This document shows positions 11,300 to 22,493 of a stretch of DNA of 64,000 nt, piece by piece; position 1 is the stretch's first letter; the number at the start of each line of letters is the position of its first letter. The translations under genes were made by a program, and so were the position numbers. The DNA is from Lycorma delicatula (taxonomy: Eukaryota; Arthropoda; Insecta; Hemiptera; Fulgoridae), in contig NC_134455.1 in the NCBI RefSeq assembly GCF_047948215.1, positions 151,634,575 through 151,698,574 on the forward strand, read 5' to 3'. The notes below the pieces were generated by a model. That model worked only from the letters and a program-made list of their open reading frames with translations, made no database searches and was not told the origin of the DNA.

Positions 11300-14067
11300 C
11301 TGTAATATGTAAATACATAACTAATATTAAAACAATACTAAATAAAGTGTACAATAATTAATGCATAAACAATATAAAATATACAGTAAATATTGTAATA
11401 ATAAATAATTGTAACAGCTTAATATATAATGCAACTGATTGTACAAAATGAGTATTATTAAGCCAAGTTATACTCAAGACAAATAACAAAAATATATAAC
11501 TCAGCATTTCACCATAGGTTTTAATGTTTTTGGTACCACAAGGAGGTAATGTATCTAATCCCTCATACTTGTATCTTTATCCCTTGTACTTGTTTTGGAT
11601 CTGAAACTAAGACTTTTTTTAGAATTAATTTAGTAAGTGTTTACTAAATTTTTAATTTTTTTTTTGGCTAAGCCTAAATATTAAAGAGCTACTCATAATT
11701 TTGTTACTGAAATTTTTTTTAATTTTTCTTATTATAAATATTAAAAAAATAATTAAAAACTATAAATTACTCATTTCAGATTACTTGGAAACTGTTCTTC
11801 CACAGACACTTTAGAAACTAATTATTTATTTATTGGAGTTTTCACTGACATTGTTGTTAAATGCCTTTTTTTTATTTTCTCTACAGTGTTTAATCAAAAG
11901 AAAATTTATCTTAGAGACTGCAGTTTTGTTATATATTCATATAGAATAAAACATTAAAACAAAAAATCTATAAGTGCAGGTACCAAAACACCAGCTTAAA
12001 TTTGCCTTCAGTCACTTTAGTTTTTGTATGCTGAGAGTATTTTAGAAGATAAATAAAATATGTGCATCAAAAAATAATTGTAACATAAAAAAATATTAAC
12101 TTTATGTGAAGACTTGACAATTTAATTATCTTCTGATTAATAATATTTTTAAATTAAACAAACAGATTTTTTATGGAAATAATAATATACTAATGAGTTT
12201 TTAAATAATACATTATTACATAAATCCAAATTTTCTGCATACTCTTTCAGGGTGAACAAATGTATTTGTGTATTCATATATTTATTATATATTGATATGT
12301 ACCAATATGTATTCCTATATTTAGCAGATAACAGTTGTACTGATTTATTCTGCATGAATTTTATTCATTTATTATTGTCAAAAAATTCAACACTATTATT
12401 CCCCAAAATAATTATTTCTATGTATTAATTTTGACTAAAATCACTTATCATTATCAACAACTAACTTTATACTCTATATTGCCACACTGATAAAACATTT
12501 TTCACTGTTTCTTTTGACTCTTCCAAACATGTTTGTTATCCATAAAATATCTTACGTATAATGTTATATGTGTTCTACATAATGTTTAAGTAAAATATTT
12601 TTTTATTATTTTTTTTTCACTACATATTACTACAGTTTGCTGTACAATAGGCCTATACACATGAGTTCCTGATTGTGTGGCTGAAGAATTTTATTAAACA
12701 ATAATAAAACTAAGAAAAAAAATTCTTTTTCAATTTTTTTTAAACAATGATTATTTTCTTTTGGAAGTTAGTGGCAAATCCAAAACAACTCCCAACAACT
12801 TAAAAACCCCTAATTTCATGTCATCTTCAAAAATGTGATATTTAAAGAAGAATTGAAATTAATTTTTCTATTACAGTATTTTAAATTTTTTAGTTTTACT
12901 ATTATTTAAAATATAGAGACCTAAAAAACGGCACTCTTATGGCAAATATGAATGCCACTCATAAAAATGCAGCATGAAATGAGAAAAGCTCTGCTACCTA
13001 TGCAAAGAGCTAAAAGTAAAGATAGTAATAATTTCTATTGAACTTCTTTATACACAAAACTTAATTACCTGGTGGTTTATTTATACACTTAACTTTCTAA
13101 AATATATGTGCCTACGAAAAGGTTTATACAAATTTCTGCATGACTAAGTATGGATTATGGTAATTGCAGAACGACTTTGTTTTGGGTTATGAAAGCTTTA
13201 TTTAAGTTACACCAAGGGTATTAAATCTATGCTTAGATTTAATATGTAGACAGCATAAAACACAGTACACTCCTGGTACTTCTCTGTACAGCTGTTTCTC
13301 TATAAGAACTGTGAAATGACTACGAAATTCAGTTTTAACAGACAGATAAAACTGTCAACAGTTTTAATAGAAATCTCTCTTTTCTTCATACCCTATTGTG
13401 TACTGAAATGATGAAACTATATGCACACTGATTGCAGCATCAAATAACCTAATTAAAGTATTAAATCTATTCTGATTAGATCATTATTAGGTAATGTTAC
13501 CATTCATACTTAGGGGAAATATACTCAGGACCAAAACAGAACTTTTATGACCATCATGTAACTTTAAAAAAATAATAAAAATAAATAATTTTTTTTTTAA
13601 ATTAACAAAAATTTAAATAATGAGAAATCACTGTTTGTATAAAACACAAAAGTGAGGATACTACATTTTAATTTTAAAAAAAAGAATGAAGAAAAGCAAT
13701 GTAAAGAGATTATTACTGAGGTAAGGTTCTCTGAAATGCGGTAATATTTAACATTTATTTTACATAGGATTTCCAAACAATCATTTTGCGAAATATTATG
13801 AATATGAAGAAGAGACCTAAAATAAAATGTCATTAGATTATAAATTCCAGTACAAATGATGGACTAATCCAAAAAAAAACTTCAAATCGTCTATGTAATT
13901 TTTCATTAAAAAAAACTTATCTACATAAAAAATCTGAAAAATGTCAATGAAATCAATACAAAAGTTTTCTTCAAAATCTTAAATAATAATCAAAATTGAT
14001 CCATTTGGTGCAGATTTGGTCTTAAACAACTACCTAAATCAATGCATAATATGAACATATATATCTA
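11300..14067 (-). other. SLC26 intron 1, proximal part; nothing recognised
   Basis: Strongly AT-rich, with short A/T-run ORFs only. No splice-bounded reading frame, transposase block or repeat shared with the rest of the window was recognised. Confidence 0.5.
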
Positions 14068-14236
14068 CGAGGGATATCTCTTAAGTAAAGACCGATGGGA
14101 AATTTCTCTCCTTAAGGTTGGCGAACCTGTGTCGTTCGGGCTACGCTAGTAATGAACTGTTGCTAGTAATGCATTGTTGTCTGTAAGTTGTCGCGTTGTA
14201 GTATCTTTGATTACGCGTGAGTTATTACGTTATGAA

Positions 14237-14643
14237 ATGAATAGGAAAATCGATGTTGCCGCCGACTGGGAAATATGTGGAGTCCTACGTTTTTTAAACC
14301 ATCAAAACCTTTTGCCGGCTAATATTCATAGGCACTTGGTTGCTGGGTACGGTGATAATATAATGAAAGAAAGAAACGTCCGAAAATGGTGTGAAAGGTT
14401 TAGAAATAACAGAATTAATGTACATGATGAAGAACGTTCGGAGAGGCCCTCGATAATCACCGAGGACTTGATGAAACGCGTCGATTATGAAATCAGAAAA
14501 GATCGTCGCTCAATTTCCGACCTGTCCCTTCTTTTTCCTGATGTTTCAAGAGCTGATATCGGTCGCATTGTTCATGATCATTTAGGCTTCAGAAACGTTT
14601 GTGCACTTTGGGTGCGGAACGTCACAAATAAGTCCGAATAGGA
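14237..14643 (+). pseudogene. mariner transposase, N-terminal DNA-binding half
   Basis: The start is taken as the ATG at 14237 because the translation then begins M-N-R-K-I-D-V-A-A-D-W-E-I, in line with mariner N-termini; the 21 codons upstream are not family-like. The frame encodes two helix-turn-helix regions: I-C-G-V-L-R-F-L-N-H and the V-R-K-W-C-E-R-F block (W-x-x-x-F), then D-E-E-R-S-E-R-P-S, the usual G-R-P linker. It ends at a TAG (14641-14643) just after V-T-N-K-S-E. Past this stop another frame gives I-V-T-G-D-K-N-M-N-F at about 14700-14735, which is the T-G-D-E-x-W catalytic block with its first Asp kept. The middle third therefore carries at least one stop and frameshifts. Confidence 0.85.
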
Positions 14644-14833
14644 TCTGCTTTGGAATTTTTGATACGCTACACAGAAAAGGTTGATGAGTTCCTTAATTCA
14701 ATTGTTACTGGAGATAAAAATATGAATTTCGTATTTCACGCCAGAGAGAAAACGCCAGACAAGTGAATGTTGTCATCCTCAATCACCAACCAGAACAACA
14801 AAGGTCAAGCCGCAGCCATTTGGACGCAAACTG

Positions 14834-15259
14834 ATGGCCACAGTCTTTTCTGATTGGTTTGGCATACTGCTGATCGATTTTATGCCACATGGAACAACTA
14901 TAAATCCAGAAGCCTACTGTGAAACTCTACGTAAGTTACGGTGCGCCATTCAAAATCGGCGACGTGGGCGCCTGACCGACAGCGTCGGCCTGCTGCACAA
15001 TAATGCACGTCCACATGTTGCGGGTCTGATATATGATTTACTGAGAACATTTGGATGGGAAATTTACGATCACTCACCATATAGACCGAACTTAGCTCCT
15101 TCTGATTATCATTTATTTGGGAAATTGGGAAAAATTTTGAGTGGTAAGCAATTCGCGGGTGACGATGAACTTAAAAACGCTATTAATCAGTGGCTAAATG
15201 GACTGGCGGCAGAAAACGACGAGGGTATATTGAAGCTGGTGTGTCGCAACGATAAATGA
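14834..15259 (+). pseudogene. mariner transposase, C-terminal catalytic half with D-to-N at the second catalytic position
   Basis: Encodes W-F-G-I-L-L-I-D-F-M-P-H-G-T-T-I-N, then L-L-H-N-N-A-R-P-H, then H-S-P-Y-R-P-N-L-A-P-S-D-Y-H-L-F. These are the mariner blocks usually read as L-L-H-D-N-A-R-P-H and S-P-D-L-A-P-S-D. The second catalytic Asp is Asn here (AAT). The third Asp is present, with 34 residues between them, as in DD34D mariners. The C-terminus is complete (ends at 15259, about 35 bp before the UTR). The Met at 14834 is an internal residue, not a true start. Confidence 0.88.
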
Positions 15260-15548
15260 TTTAATTCGTGTTGCGATCATAAAGAGAAGCAGTATGAGAT
15301 AAGTAGTTTAAGAGAAATAAAAATATTTATAGTCTTCAGAATATTTTTTTTTTACAATGAAACGGTCTTTACTTTACCTCTCGTAATAAGTTTGTTAAGT
15401 CTCGTAAACATGTGTGGTTTTACATATTAAGTGTATTTATGTTGCGGCTTTAAATACTTTACTATTTTATTATACTTTTAAATAATTGGTTCAATTTCGT
15501 AAATTCACAAACTAAAAGAAGTTCATCAATTTTTTGTCAGTTAGTCGC

Positions 15549-15579
15549 TGTAGTTAGTTGTTAGATGCCGCCACTGAAA
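15549..15579 (+). repeat. Single arm-like copy of the 16.6-kb fold-back repeat
   Basis: TGTAGTTAGTTGTTAGATG followed by CCGCCACTGAAA matches the arms of the fold-back element at 16675-16707 (direct) and 16839-16869 (inverted). It may be the remnant of another copy. The following 15640-15720 holds a TAACCTAACTTAACC-type run and an imperfect palindrome built on AACCTACG and CGTAGGTT. Confidence 0.5.
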
Positions 15580-15699
15580 GGAGAAAATGAAATTACTATC
15601 TAACTTTATAAAATAAATAAATCTAAAAGTGTAAATATAAACTAACCTAACTTAACCTACGCTAACCTTGACTAACGAGCGAAGCGGCGTAGGTTAACT

Positions 15700-16619
15700 T
15701 TGGTTGGATTATATTTTTACTTATAGATTTATTTATTATATATATTTATTTAGTTACTTATATAAATTTATTTATTATATAAAGTTAGATTATAATTTTA
15801 ATTTATTTTATCCTTTTTCTTGAAAAGTTACTTTCTTTGTTACTTAAGAGGACAGATTATTTTCATAATTGATAAAGTATCAATTATGAAACACATTCAA
15901 GAAAAGATTGTAATTTAAATTTTACAAAAAAAGCTGGCAACATATTGCCTAACTTTCCCAGCTATTAATAATAAAAATTAAAAGCAAAAAAAAAAATACA
16001 TATTTTTTTAGAGGTGGGAAATAGATTTTAAGAAAAACTTTCCTAAAAATATTCATATATAGGTTAAACTTAACAAAATATATTATAATAGGCTAGTTGA
16101 CTGTTTTTGAGAAACAGGTTTATATTATGCCTCACGGTCTATTTGATTAAAATATAAACATTATTACACATAAACGATCATTTACACGACGTGTTTTGCA
16201 TTTTTATAAATCAATTAAATTTTTCCCGCTAACATGCTCCAAACTGTCATGGCCTCTCGTTTGACATACCGCCTTACAAAACAATCAGATACTGAGTGGA
16301 GTTTTTCAGGTATTTCAAAATTTACTAAGTCTAAAATTAATTCGAAGTTTTACAAGTACTGTGTAGTCCCTCAGTCTGAAACTACTACCATTAAAACTCC
16401 AAACAAATTGATTATTTAACTGTATACATGTTTATTTAACAAACTGTATACAATTTCGTACGAACATGTTCCGGGCATATTTTGCAATTACGCTTTAGCT
16501 GCACATAGCTTACAGCATATTGCACATATCTCCATACGATGCTCTTGAGTACCTAAAATCAAATTTAACCATTATTATAAGTATTTAATTACGTTTTACT
16601 TCTGACAACTAACCTTAAA
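15700..16619. other. Intronic sequence between mariner and fold-back element; nothing recognised
   Basis: A 61-codon ORF at 16234-16419 has no recognised family and no support. Confidence 0.45.
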
Positions 16620-16621
16620 AA

Positions 16622-16920
16622 CAATACGGCCAGAATCCGTTATACGCAACGTTAATAGCCAGTCGACCAATAATTAGTTAGTTAGTTCTTAGATGGCGCC
16701 ACTAAAACGCTATATTGAAATAAGAAAATAAACAATCTTTTTCCTTTTTCTGTTTAGCCTCCGGAAGCACCGTCAGGTATTATAAATAAATATAATATAA
16801 CCAAACTTAACCTAGATTTTATTTATTTCACTACAGTGTTTCAGTGACGCCGTCTACGAACTAACTACATGATCGATGGGCAGTTAAGCGTTGTGGACAT
16901 ATAACGGATTTTCACCTATT
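16622..16920. mobile_element. Fold-back / MITE-like inverted-repeat element (about 300 bp)
   Basis: The left 105 bp (AATCCGTTATA at 16634-16644, TTAGTTAGTTCTTAGATG and GGCGCCACTAAAA at 16675-16707, TGAAATAA) is repeated in reverse on the right (TTATTTCA at about 16821, TTTCAGTGACGCCGTCTACG to ACTACA at 16839-16869, TATAACGGATT at 16900-16910). Arms agree at roughly 75-80% by eye with small gaps. The loop (16735-16815) contains a piece of SINE S-II tail, TGTTTAGCCTCCGG, and an AACTTAACCTAG run. Confidence 0.6.
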
Positions 16921-17199
16921 TGTTGTTGTGTACTTACGTTGAAGTTTTGATATTTCGGAATTCCGCTGAGCAGAAATCACTATTTAATGCGAAAAACATT
17001 CTCAGTATAGCTACATCAATTTTGGGCAAGTTACCGCTGTTGGCTTTTGCGAACCTTGCTTCCATTGCAAAGACTTGTTGTAGTAGTCATTACAGAAACT
17101 CTTATAACACGCAAAAAAAAAGTGTTTTAGAGCACAATATCAACAAACCAACATAGACCGCCGTAAACAACAATCTGGCGTTTTCAAGACACACGTCAT

Positions 17200-17232
17200 G
17201 CGCTCTGATTGGTGTTTTATGTCACGTGACCA
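17200..17232. promoter_or_regulatory. E-box palindrome with inverted CCAAT motif
   Basis: GTCACGTGAC at 17221-17230 is a perfect 10-bp palindrome around CACGTG. ATTGG (reverse of CCAAT) lies at 17208-17212. Such pairs are common in metazoan promoters, and GTCACGTGAC matches the consensus bound by MiT/TFE-type bHLH-zip factors (established knowledge). Here it lies in SLC26 intron 1, and no transcript start is visible, so function is inference. Confidence 0.3.
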
Positions 17233-17925
17233 ACGGGCTTTATTTTTACATATTTATTTCTTAAAAATATTAATAATCTTAAATAAATTAACAAATTAGA
17301 TTCATTTTCAATATTTTTAGATTAAGATCAATTGTAGAAAACAAAATTCTATCAGGTTTTCCCTTATTGTCATCTAGTCTATTGGATTTTATATAATAAA
17401 ACAAGTAATTACTTTTATTTCAATCATCAGTATAATAAAATAGTAAAGGTATTAAGAAATAAAGTGAAAAGTGTAAAAATAATTAAATCTTTAAATAATC
17501 GCCTAATAGTCCTGTACATATATCTGAGACTGCTTTTTCTTGGCATAGTAAGTTCACTCTAGACATAAAAGTTCAGATCTACAAAATTTCCTCAAGTAGT
17601 AATCGAGAACTCTATAATTAAAAAAATAAAAACAAATGCATAATATGCAATAAATTATTATTAATGGTTTAGTGTGAATTATATTCCACAATACATGAAT
17701 ATAAAATAGCTTGCAAAATATTGTATGACTAAAGCAGTTACGGGGTTAAGTTATCCGTGATTACCATAATAAGAATTAAGCAGCAACATTACAAGATTTC
17801 GGCTAAAAAAATATTGGATTTTAGGGGCTTCCGTACTCTCTGGAGGAAATTATTGAAAACTTTATCTATAACGAAGAGATCCCTAAAAAAAAATTAAATT
17901 ATCAGAGAATTGTTTAAAAAAAATT
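17233..17925. other. Intronic AT-rich sequence; nothing recognised
   Basis: No exon, repeat or motif was recognised. Confidence 0.45.
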
Positions 17926-18633
17926 GATGTGGACACCACATGAATTCCTTGCACGCCTATTAAATTACATTTACACATTTTTTTTTTAAATTAAAAGTAC
18001 AAAAAATTTTATTTCATTAATAACTGCTGCTATTTTTTCATTTTTTTTATTGTTATTATTGAATTATTATTTATTATAAAGATTTTTTTTACAATCAGAG
18101 GTTAATAATTATTAATAAACCAATGTATTTAAATTTAAAAAAAAGTTAAAAAAAGGGAGGTGAAGTTGGATTCAAACCGATGTGCCTTCCCCTTGTAAGA
18201 TCCAAATATTTCATTAATTAATATTTTATTTGGCTCTAACTCTGGAACCGGTATAGTTGAAAAGCTCTTAATGAGGGCTTATTACTGCTGTTAAGAAAAC
18301 GTCCAAAATCCATTTTTTTTGGTCCAGTCGATTGCATTTAAAAGGAGAGGTGCACAACTAGATGTTACATATGACAATCCTAAATCCAAAATTTCAACAT
18401 CCTACGGCTAATCGTTTTTGAGTTATGCGAGATACATACGTAAGTTCGTACGTACAGACATCACGCCGAAACTAGTTAAAATAGATTCAATGATGGTCAA
18501 AATGGATATTTCCGTTAAAACGGAAAATCTGAAAACCGAAATGGAAATCTGAAAAAGGAAATTCTGAAAGGGAAATGGAAATCCGAAAACCGAAATTTTC
18601 CGCGATCACAATACTTCGTACAAGGAAGTAAAA
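17926..18633 (+). repeat. R-A repeat, copy 2 (long copy)
   Basis: Starts GATGTGGACACCACATG and ends ACTTCGTACAAGGAAGTAAAA. The end CGTACAAGGAAGT is the inverse of the near-start ACTTCCTTGTACG consensus, so the family has short terminal inverted repeats. Shared internal blocks are GGATTCAAACCGATGTGCC, TGGCTCTAACTCTGGAACC and GCACAACTAGATGTTAC. This copy also has an internal short tandem run of GGAAATCTGAAA-like units at about 18525-18600. It has no coding capacity. Confidence 0.8.
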
Positions 18634-18654
18634 GCTTTGCATTATTATATGCGT

Positions 18655-18960
18655 TGTAGGTATTGGTTATAAAAAATGTTTCTCTAAAATGCCTCTGAAG
18701 AAAATCGAAATTGTTTTTTACGTGACATCACCTACCCCATTAACAAATTTTACAGTATAGAAATATTTGAGCCAAATTTGAGGAAAATCGGTTTGGTCAA
18801 TCCTGGATAGGTTCCTCCAGTCAGTACTGAGACACCAGTGAGACACACTTACATATACATACAAATATATATATATTTTTGGTCTAGATGAACTAGTTGG
18901 ACCCTAGAACGTAAAAATTTGCAAAAGAAACCCGATACTCCACTTCTGACATCTTTCTTT
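18655..18960 (+). repeat. R-B repeat, copy 1
   Basis: Shares GAAGAAAATCGAAATTG, AAATATTTGAGCCAAATTTG, AAAATCGGTTTGGTCAATC, GAACTAGTTGGACCCTA and CGTAAAAATTTGCAAAA with 29880-30112 (same strand) and with the split minus-strand copy flanking 63191-63783. No coding capacity or TIRs were seen. It lies directly after R-A copy 2. Confidence 0.7.
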
Positions 18961-19408
18961 AATATAGTTATTGTAGCTAAAGAATACTCGGGAAAGTAAA
19001 GCAGACACACAATGTTCTCTTAATATTTCCATCATAACTTGGTGAATTGAATTCGTTATCATTTTGTATATAATATTTAAAAATGTATACGAAAATCATT
19101 TAGAAACTTTAAAATGAAGTCAGAATAAATATTTTTTTATGTATTCTGAAAAGAATGAAAATCAGTTTTTTTAACTTAAAACTGATAAAGGAAGTCTCTA
19201 AATAGATTTATAAAAAAACAAGTATGGTAACAAAACATACACAATAAAAAATCTCTAGCTATTTCTTTATTTATAAAAATTTTCTCGAAATACAAAAAAT
19301 AGTTTTTTTTAGGGCTATATTATAATTTAAAATATGGGGAATTTCTTACAAAATACATAAATCAATTGTTAAATTAATATTTCTTAAATATGAATATAAT
19401 GAGTTTAC

Positions 19409-19604
19409 CTGAGGCTCTAATCCAGCCAGCGCTGCGTAAGCTATAGCTTGCGGCATTAGCGTAAGCCCAACGGTGATACCAGCGATTAAATCCGAAAAAG
19501 CATCCTGCTTTGTATATTTTGGCAACCACGCAATGATAGGCACACGTTTTAATAATAAAAATCCTATTTTATTTTTTGTTAACATATTTTATTTCCATAT
19601 AAAT
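19409..19604 (-). CDS. SLC26-type transporter, first coding exon (residues 1-59, CDS 19409-19585)
   Basis: Translation starts at the ATG at 19585-19583. The codon two triplets upstream is an in-frame TAA, so this is the first usable Met. A TTGCAG acceptor places the exon's 5' edge at about 19604, which leaves 19 nt of 5' UTR here and implies a separate upstream noncoding exon. The exon encodes the cytosolic N-terminus (basic, ending near W20-L-P-K) and the first membrane segment, with D28-A-F-S-D-L-I-A-G and then P45-Q-A-I-A-Y. These are conserved SLC26/SulP positions. It ends CAG|GTAAAC in phase 0 after G55-L-E-P-Q. The next exon begins Y-G-L-Y-S, which restores the family's P-Q-Y-G-L-Y-S motif. 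Confidence 0.9.
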
Positions 19605-20655
19605 CTGCAAGGTGAAAAGTATTGCTGAAAAAAAACATCAAAAGAATTTATTTGAAAAGAATGTAAGTCGAAAATATATTTAGATTTAATTTTTTCAGGG
19701 CTTTTGAAAAAAATAAAGGAACCGGTTATAAAATGCAATTGAAAAGATACTTCGTTCACATCGAGTATTCGTTTCTAAAATATTAATAGCCGGTAATAAG
19801 TAAATGATAGCAATAAGAATTGTCTTATTGTTTTATCCGGCGATATTTCTTTACCCGTGAGATTGAAGCTTAATACAGTTCAATAATAACGGAATAACTT
19901 GATGCTGATTTTAATCTTGAATAATCAATTACTTTTCATACATAGTAAATTAAAGTTAATCTACACAATTTAATCATTGCTGAAAAATTTCTTCAATAAT
20001 AATAAACTTTTTTTCATGTATTACTTCGCCACCGCCATAATAATGGTTACTACTATGATTACTTTATGCATTTTATTATTCACCTTATCAATACGAACAG
20101 GAATATTTAAAAATATTTTTAAACAATCTTCTCTTATTCCATTATTTAGCTGTTGTTAAAAAATAAGATTAATGGATGGTTATTAATTCAAATATGCCAA
20201 ACTTGGACAACTATTATTTTTTTAAATTATTTATTAAGCTAGTAATGGGTCATATTTTTATAATCTCTTGCTTAATATTCGCGAAAAAAAAAATTTAAGG
20301 AATGACAGCATTAGTACGTGCTGGGCCAAAACCAATACTGATTTAACTCTTCTATACCTAATCTACTAGATTAAATAATTAAATATTTTTAATTTGATTA
20401 TTTGGTTTTTTTTCAAATAAATTTGTATTTGAATTAGATTTCCGGTCAATAGTCTGGAATGTTTATTTAATATTGTTTGTTGTTTTTGTTCTTTCATCTA
20501 ATTTTCCTTGTGCAGCATGCCCGAGATTGTAATACCTAAGTAATAAATATTGTTTTTAATTATATTTTAGATACTGGGGTCGCTGAAAAGTAACAATTAT
20601 TTTATAAATGTTTACAAAAATTTTACTTAATGTTTAATGTTGAAATTCCTACTGA
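19605..20655. other. Region just upstream of the SLC26 first coding exon; promoter not identified
   Basis: Holds only AT-rich sequence. The acceptor at 19605-19606 requires a 5' UTR exon further right, but no convincing exon and no TATA/initiator pair could be chosen. Confidence 0.4.
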
Positions 20656-20659
20656 CTTC

Positions 20660-20760
20660 AGCAAAGTTATAGCATCTTTTTTTTCATTGTATTTGGAAGT
20701 TCTGGTTTCGAACCCAAGCCAGGCTCGGCCTTTTTCACATCCTGGAAAAATTAGTATCTA
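20660..20760 (+). repeat. Degenerate SINE, family S-I
   Basis: TGGAAGTTCTGGTTTCGAAC followed by CCAAGCCAGGCTCGGCCTTTT reads as a worn version of the S-I B-box region and body (AGAGGTCC...GGTTCGAATCC...GCATGGCATTTTT). The A box is not clear. Confidence 0.45.
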
Positions 20761-22490
20761 ATAAAAAAATGTGCGTAATTATAATTGGGAAGCAGTCCGT
20801 ATTTTCCGGAATAAAGAAAAATTACTTAATGAGATTTTCAATTAAAATAACCTAAAACGGTTTGAAATGAACAACCGTCATTGTAAAACAATTAGAAGTG
20901 GAGAAAAATTGCTTTCAAAACTTAATAAAAAATTCGGAAAATAATAATTTGAAAATTTGAAACAACAAATTAAATAGATTAGCATTAAATATTGTTGTTC
21001 ATAAAACATTCGGATGAATTTTTTTTATTATAAGTGATGAAATTAGCGGTGCGCGCCAAAATAACCAAAACAGGGAACTTTTTCGTTCTTACCCCAAAAA
21101 ATATTCTGGAAATGTAAAAAAAATTTAAAATTACAAAAGAAAACGGAAAAATAAACGACTGAAAATTTTGAGGCATATTAAAACCCGTCAATTAGTTTGT
21201 TTTAACATAAACTTTTAAATTCAAATACTATACGAGTATAGTATTTTCTTTCTGAATGGACAACATACACAGACCGATGCAGTTCTGCAATAACTTTCCT
21301 TCCCAGAAAAGGTTTTCATGTGTTTTTTTTAATTTTTTTATTTATTTAAACAATTACTTTTAAACTGGTTTTTCCAGATTTACATAACGTTTTTTTTAAT
21401 CTGCGTCTTCAAGATAAATCGGCCAAGAATATAGGGGACAAAGGCGTGTCGAAAGGAAATAAAAATTGAAATAAAATTAACAGATAGTAGCTTTATTTAA
21501 ATAAATGTAATGGATAAGATAATCGACGCCGCATATACATTTTCATGCGTTGGGATTAATAAACAGATAATTGAAAATTTCGTTGTACATTTCATTTTTT
21601 CTTTCTTTTAGCTTACTACTTGCTCCGACCATTAAAATTAATTAATTTCTTCGTGTGGTATCCAGCTCGAAGGTATACTTTATTATAGTTATAGGCAAAG
21701 GGAAGGGAAGAAGACTGTATTATTATACTTTAGAATTGAGGACGAAGTAAGAAACCCATTATTTTAAATCATCGGAGAGAGCGACGCAAACGGATTCCCA
21801 ATAAAAAAAAAAAAATGGTGCCGTTACAGAGTAACCAATGTAATGAGCGGCTATAATAATAAACATTGTGTTCGAACAAACACAATTAATACAATAAAAT
21901 AATCACTGTATTAACATCAATTGAAGCAATTATTTTTCATTAAATGCATTATTTACTCACTCATTAAAAGTACAGAGAAAGAGAAGTTCTTTTAGTTTTG
22001 GGTGGTGTTATCTACAACGAAGCATTTAGAAACATCTTTGCTCAGGATAAGAAATTGTAACTGTAGAGCTTAAATGTAACATTAACATTAATAAAATTAA
22101 TATTAAAAAACAAAAAATTCTACTACTAACTGTACACATCTACCTAGAATAATTATGAAAAACGAACAAAAAATAGTTAAACAAGTTTTTCTCTCTTTTC
22201 ATATAGGTATTTTTTCAGGATACAGTTAGTTAGTCAGCGATGTGAAATTTAATATTACTTCTACATTTTATGTTGTATTCGGGTGCTTGCTTGTAGTTTA
22301 ACAAAATGGACGCCATTAAAGTCACCATCTCATATAGCCTACATAGCCATCCGAGTACTTAATCGTTGTATGTATTGTTAAATCTAAAGCATAATAAATT
22401 ACATTTAAAACTCCTGAATTTATGTTTGGCAATCGCAATTAGGGCCCCATTTGGACCTTCTGCATCGGGGCCTTCGAGAACCTAGCTACG
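20761..22490. other. Intergenic sequence; nothing recognised
   Basis: A/T-rich with short unsupported ORFs. A GGGGCCTTCGAGAACC-type stretch at about 22470 looks repeat-derived but could not be assigned. Confidence 0.4.
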
Positions 22491-22493
22491 CTT

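Larger units (their letters stand above)
14068..15383 (+). mobile_element. mariner (DD34D) transposon, full length but inactive
   Basis: 1316-bp element flanked by TA target duplications at 14066-14067 and 15384-15385. The inverted ends share CGAG-G and AGTAAAGACCG: left at 14068-14092, right as CGGTCTTTACTTTACC at 15363-15378. The transposase frame (next two entries) is broken and one catalytic Asp is replaced. A polyadenylation-like AATAAA lies near 15317. Size, TA duplication and the 34-residue D2-D3 spacing are standard for the mariner family. It is inserted in SLC26 intron 1, antisense to the gene. Confidence 0.92.
1..19604 (-). other. SLC26-type sulfate/anion transporter gene, 5' part (five coding exons, 3' end off the window)
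   Basis: Gene span assembled by reading five minus-strand exons with GT-AG junctions and compatible phases (0, 1, 0, 1, 1). Joined, they give 943 coding nt, or 314 residues. This covers the conserved N-terminal transmembrane core of SLC26 proteins: P-Q-A-I-A-Y near residue 45, G-L-Y-S at 61-64, F-G-S-T-R then I-G-P-T-A at about 75-87, and G-F-T-S-A-A-A in exon 3. Family proteins are usually 600-750 residues, so roughly half is missing, including the C-terminal STAS domain; it must lie left of position 1. SLC26 proteins are multipass membrane carriers that exchange or transport sulfate, chloride, bicarbonate or oxalate. The R-Q-I-T-I-G-P-T-A segment and the spacing resemble SLC26A11-like members (inference). 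Introns are about 8.1, 1.9, 6.3 and 1.7 kb and carry many transposon remnants. Confidence 0.9.

Noticed and set aside
15640..15700. TAACCTAACTTAACC run as an insect telomeric repeat
   Set aside because: Not a regular TTAGG array; short and irregular, more like a repeat-associated motif.
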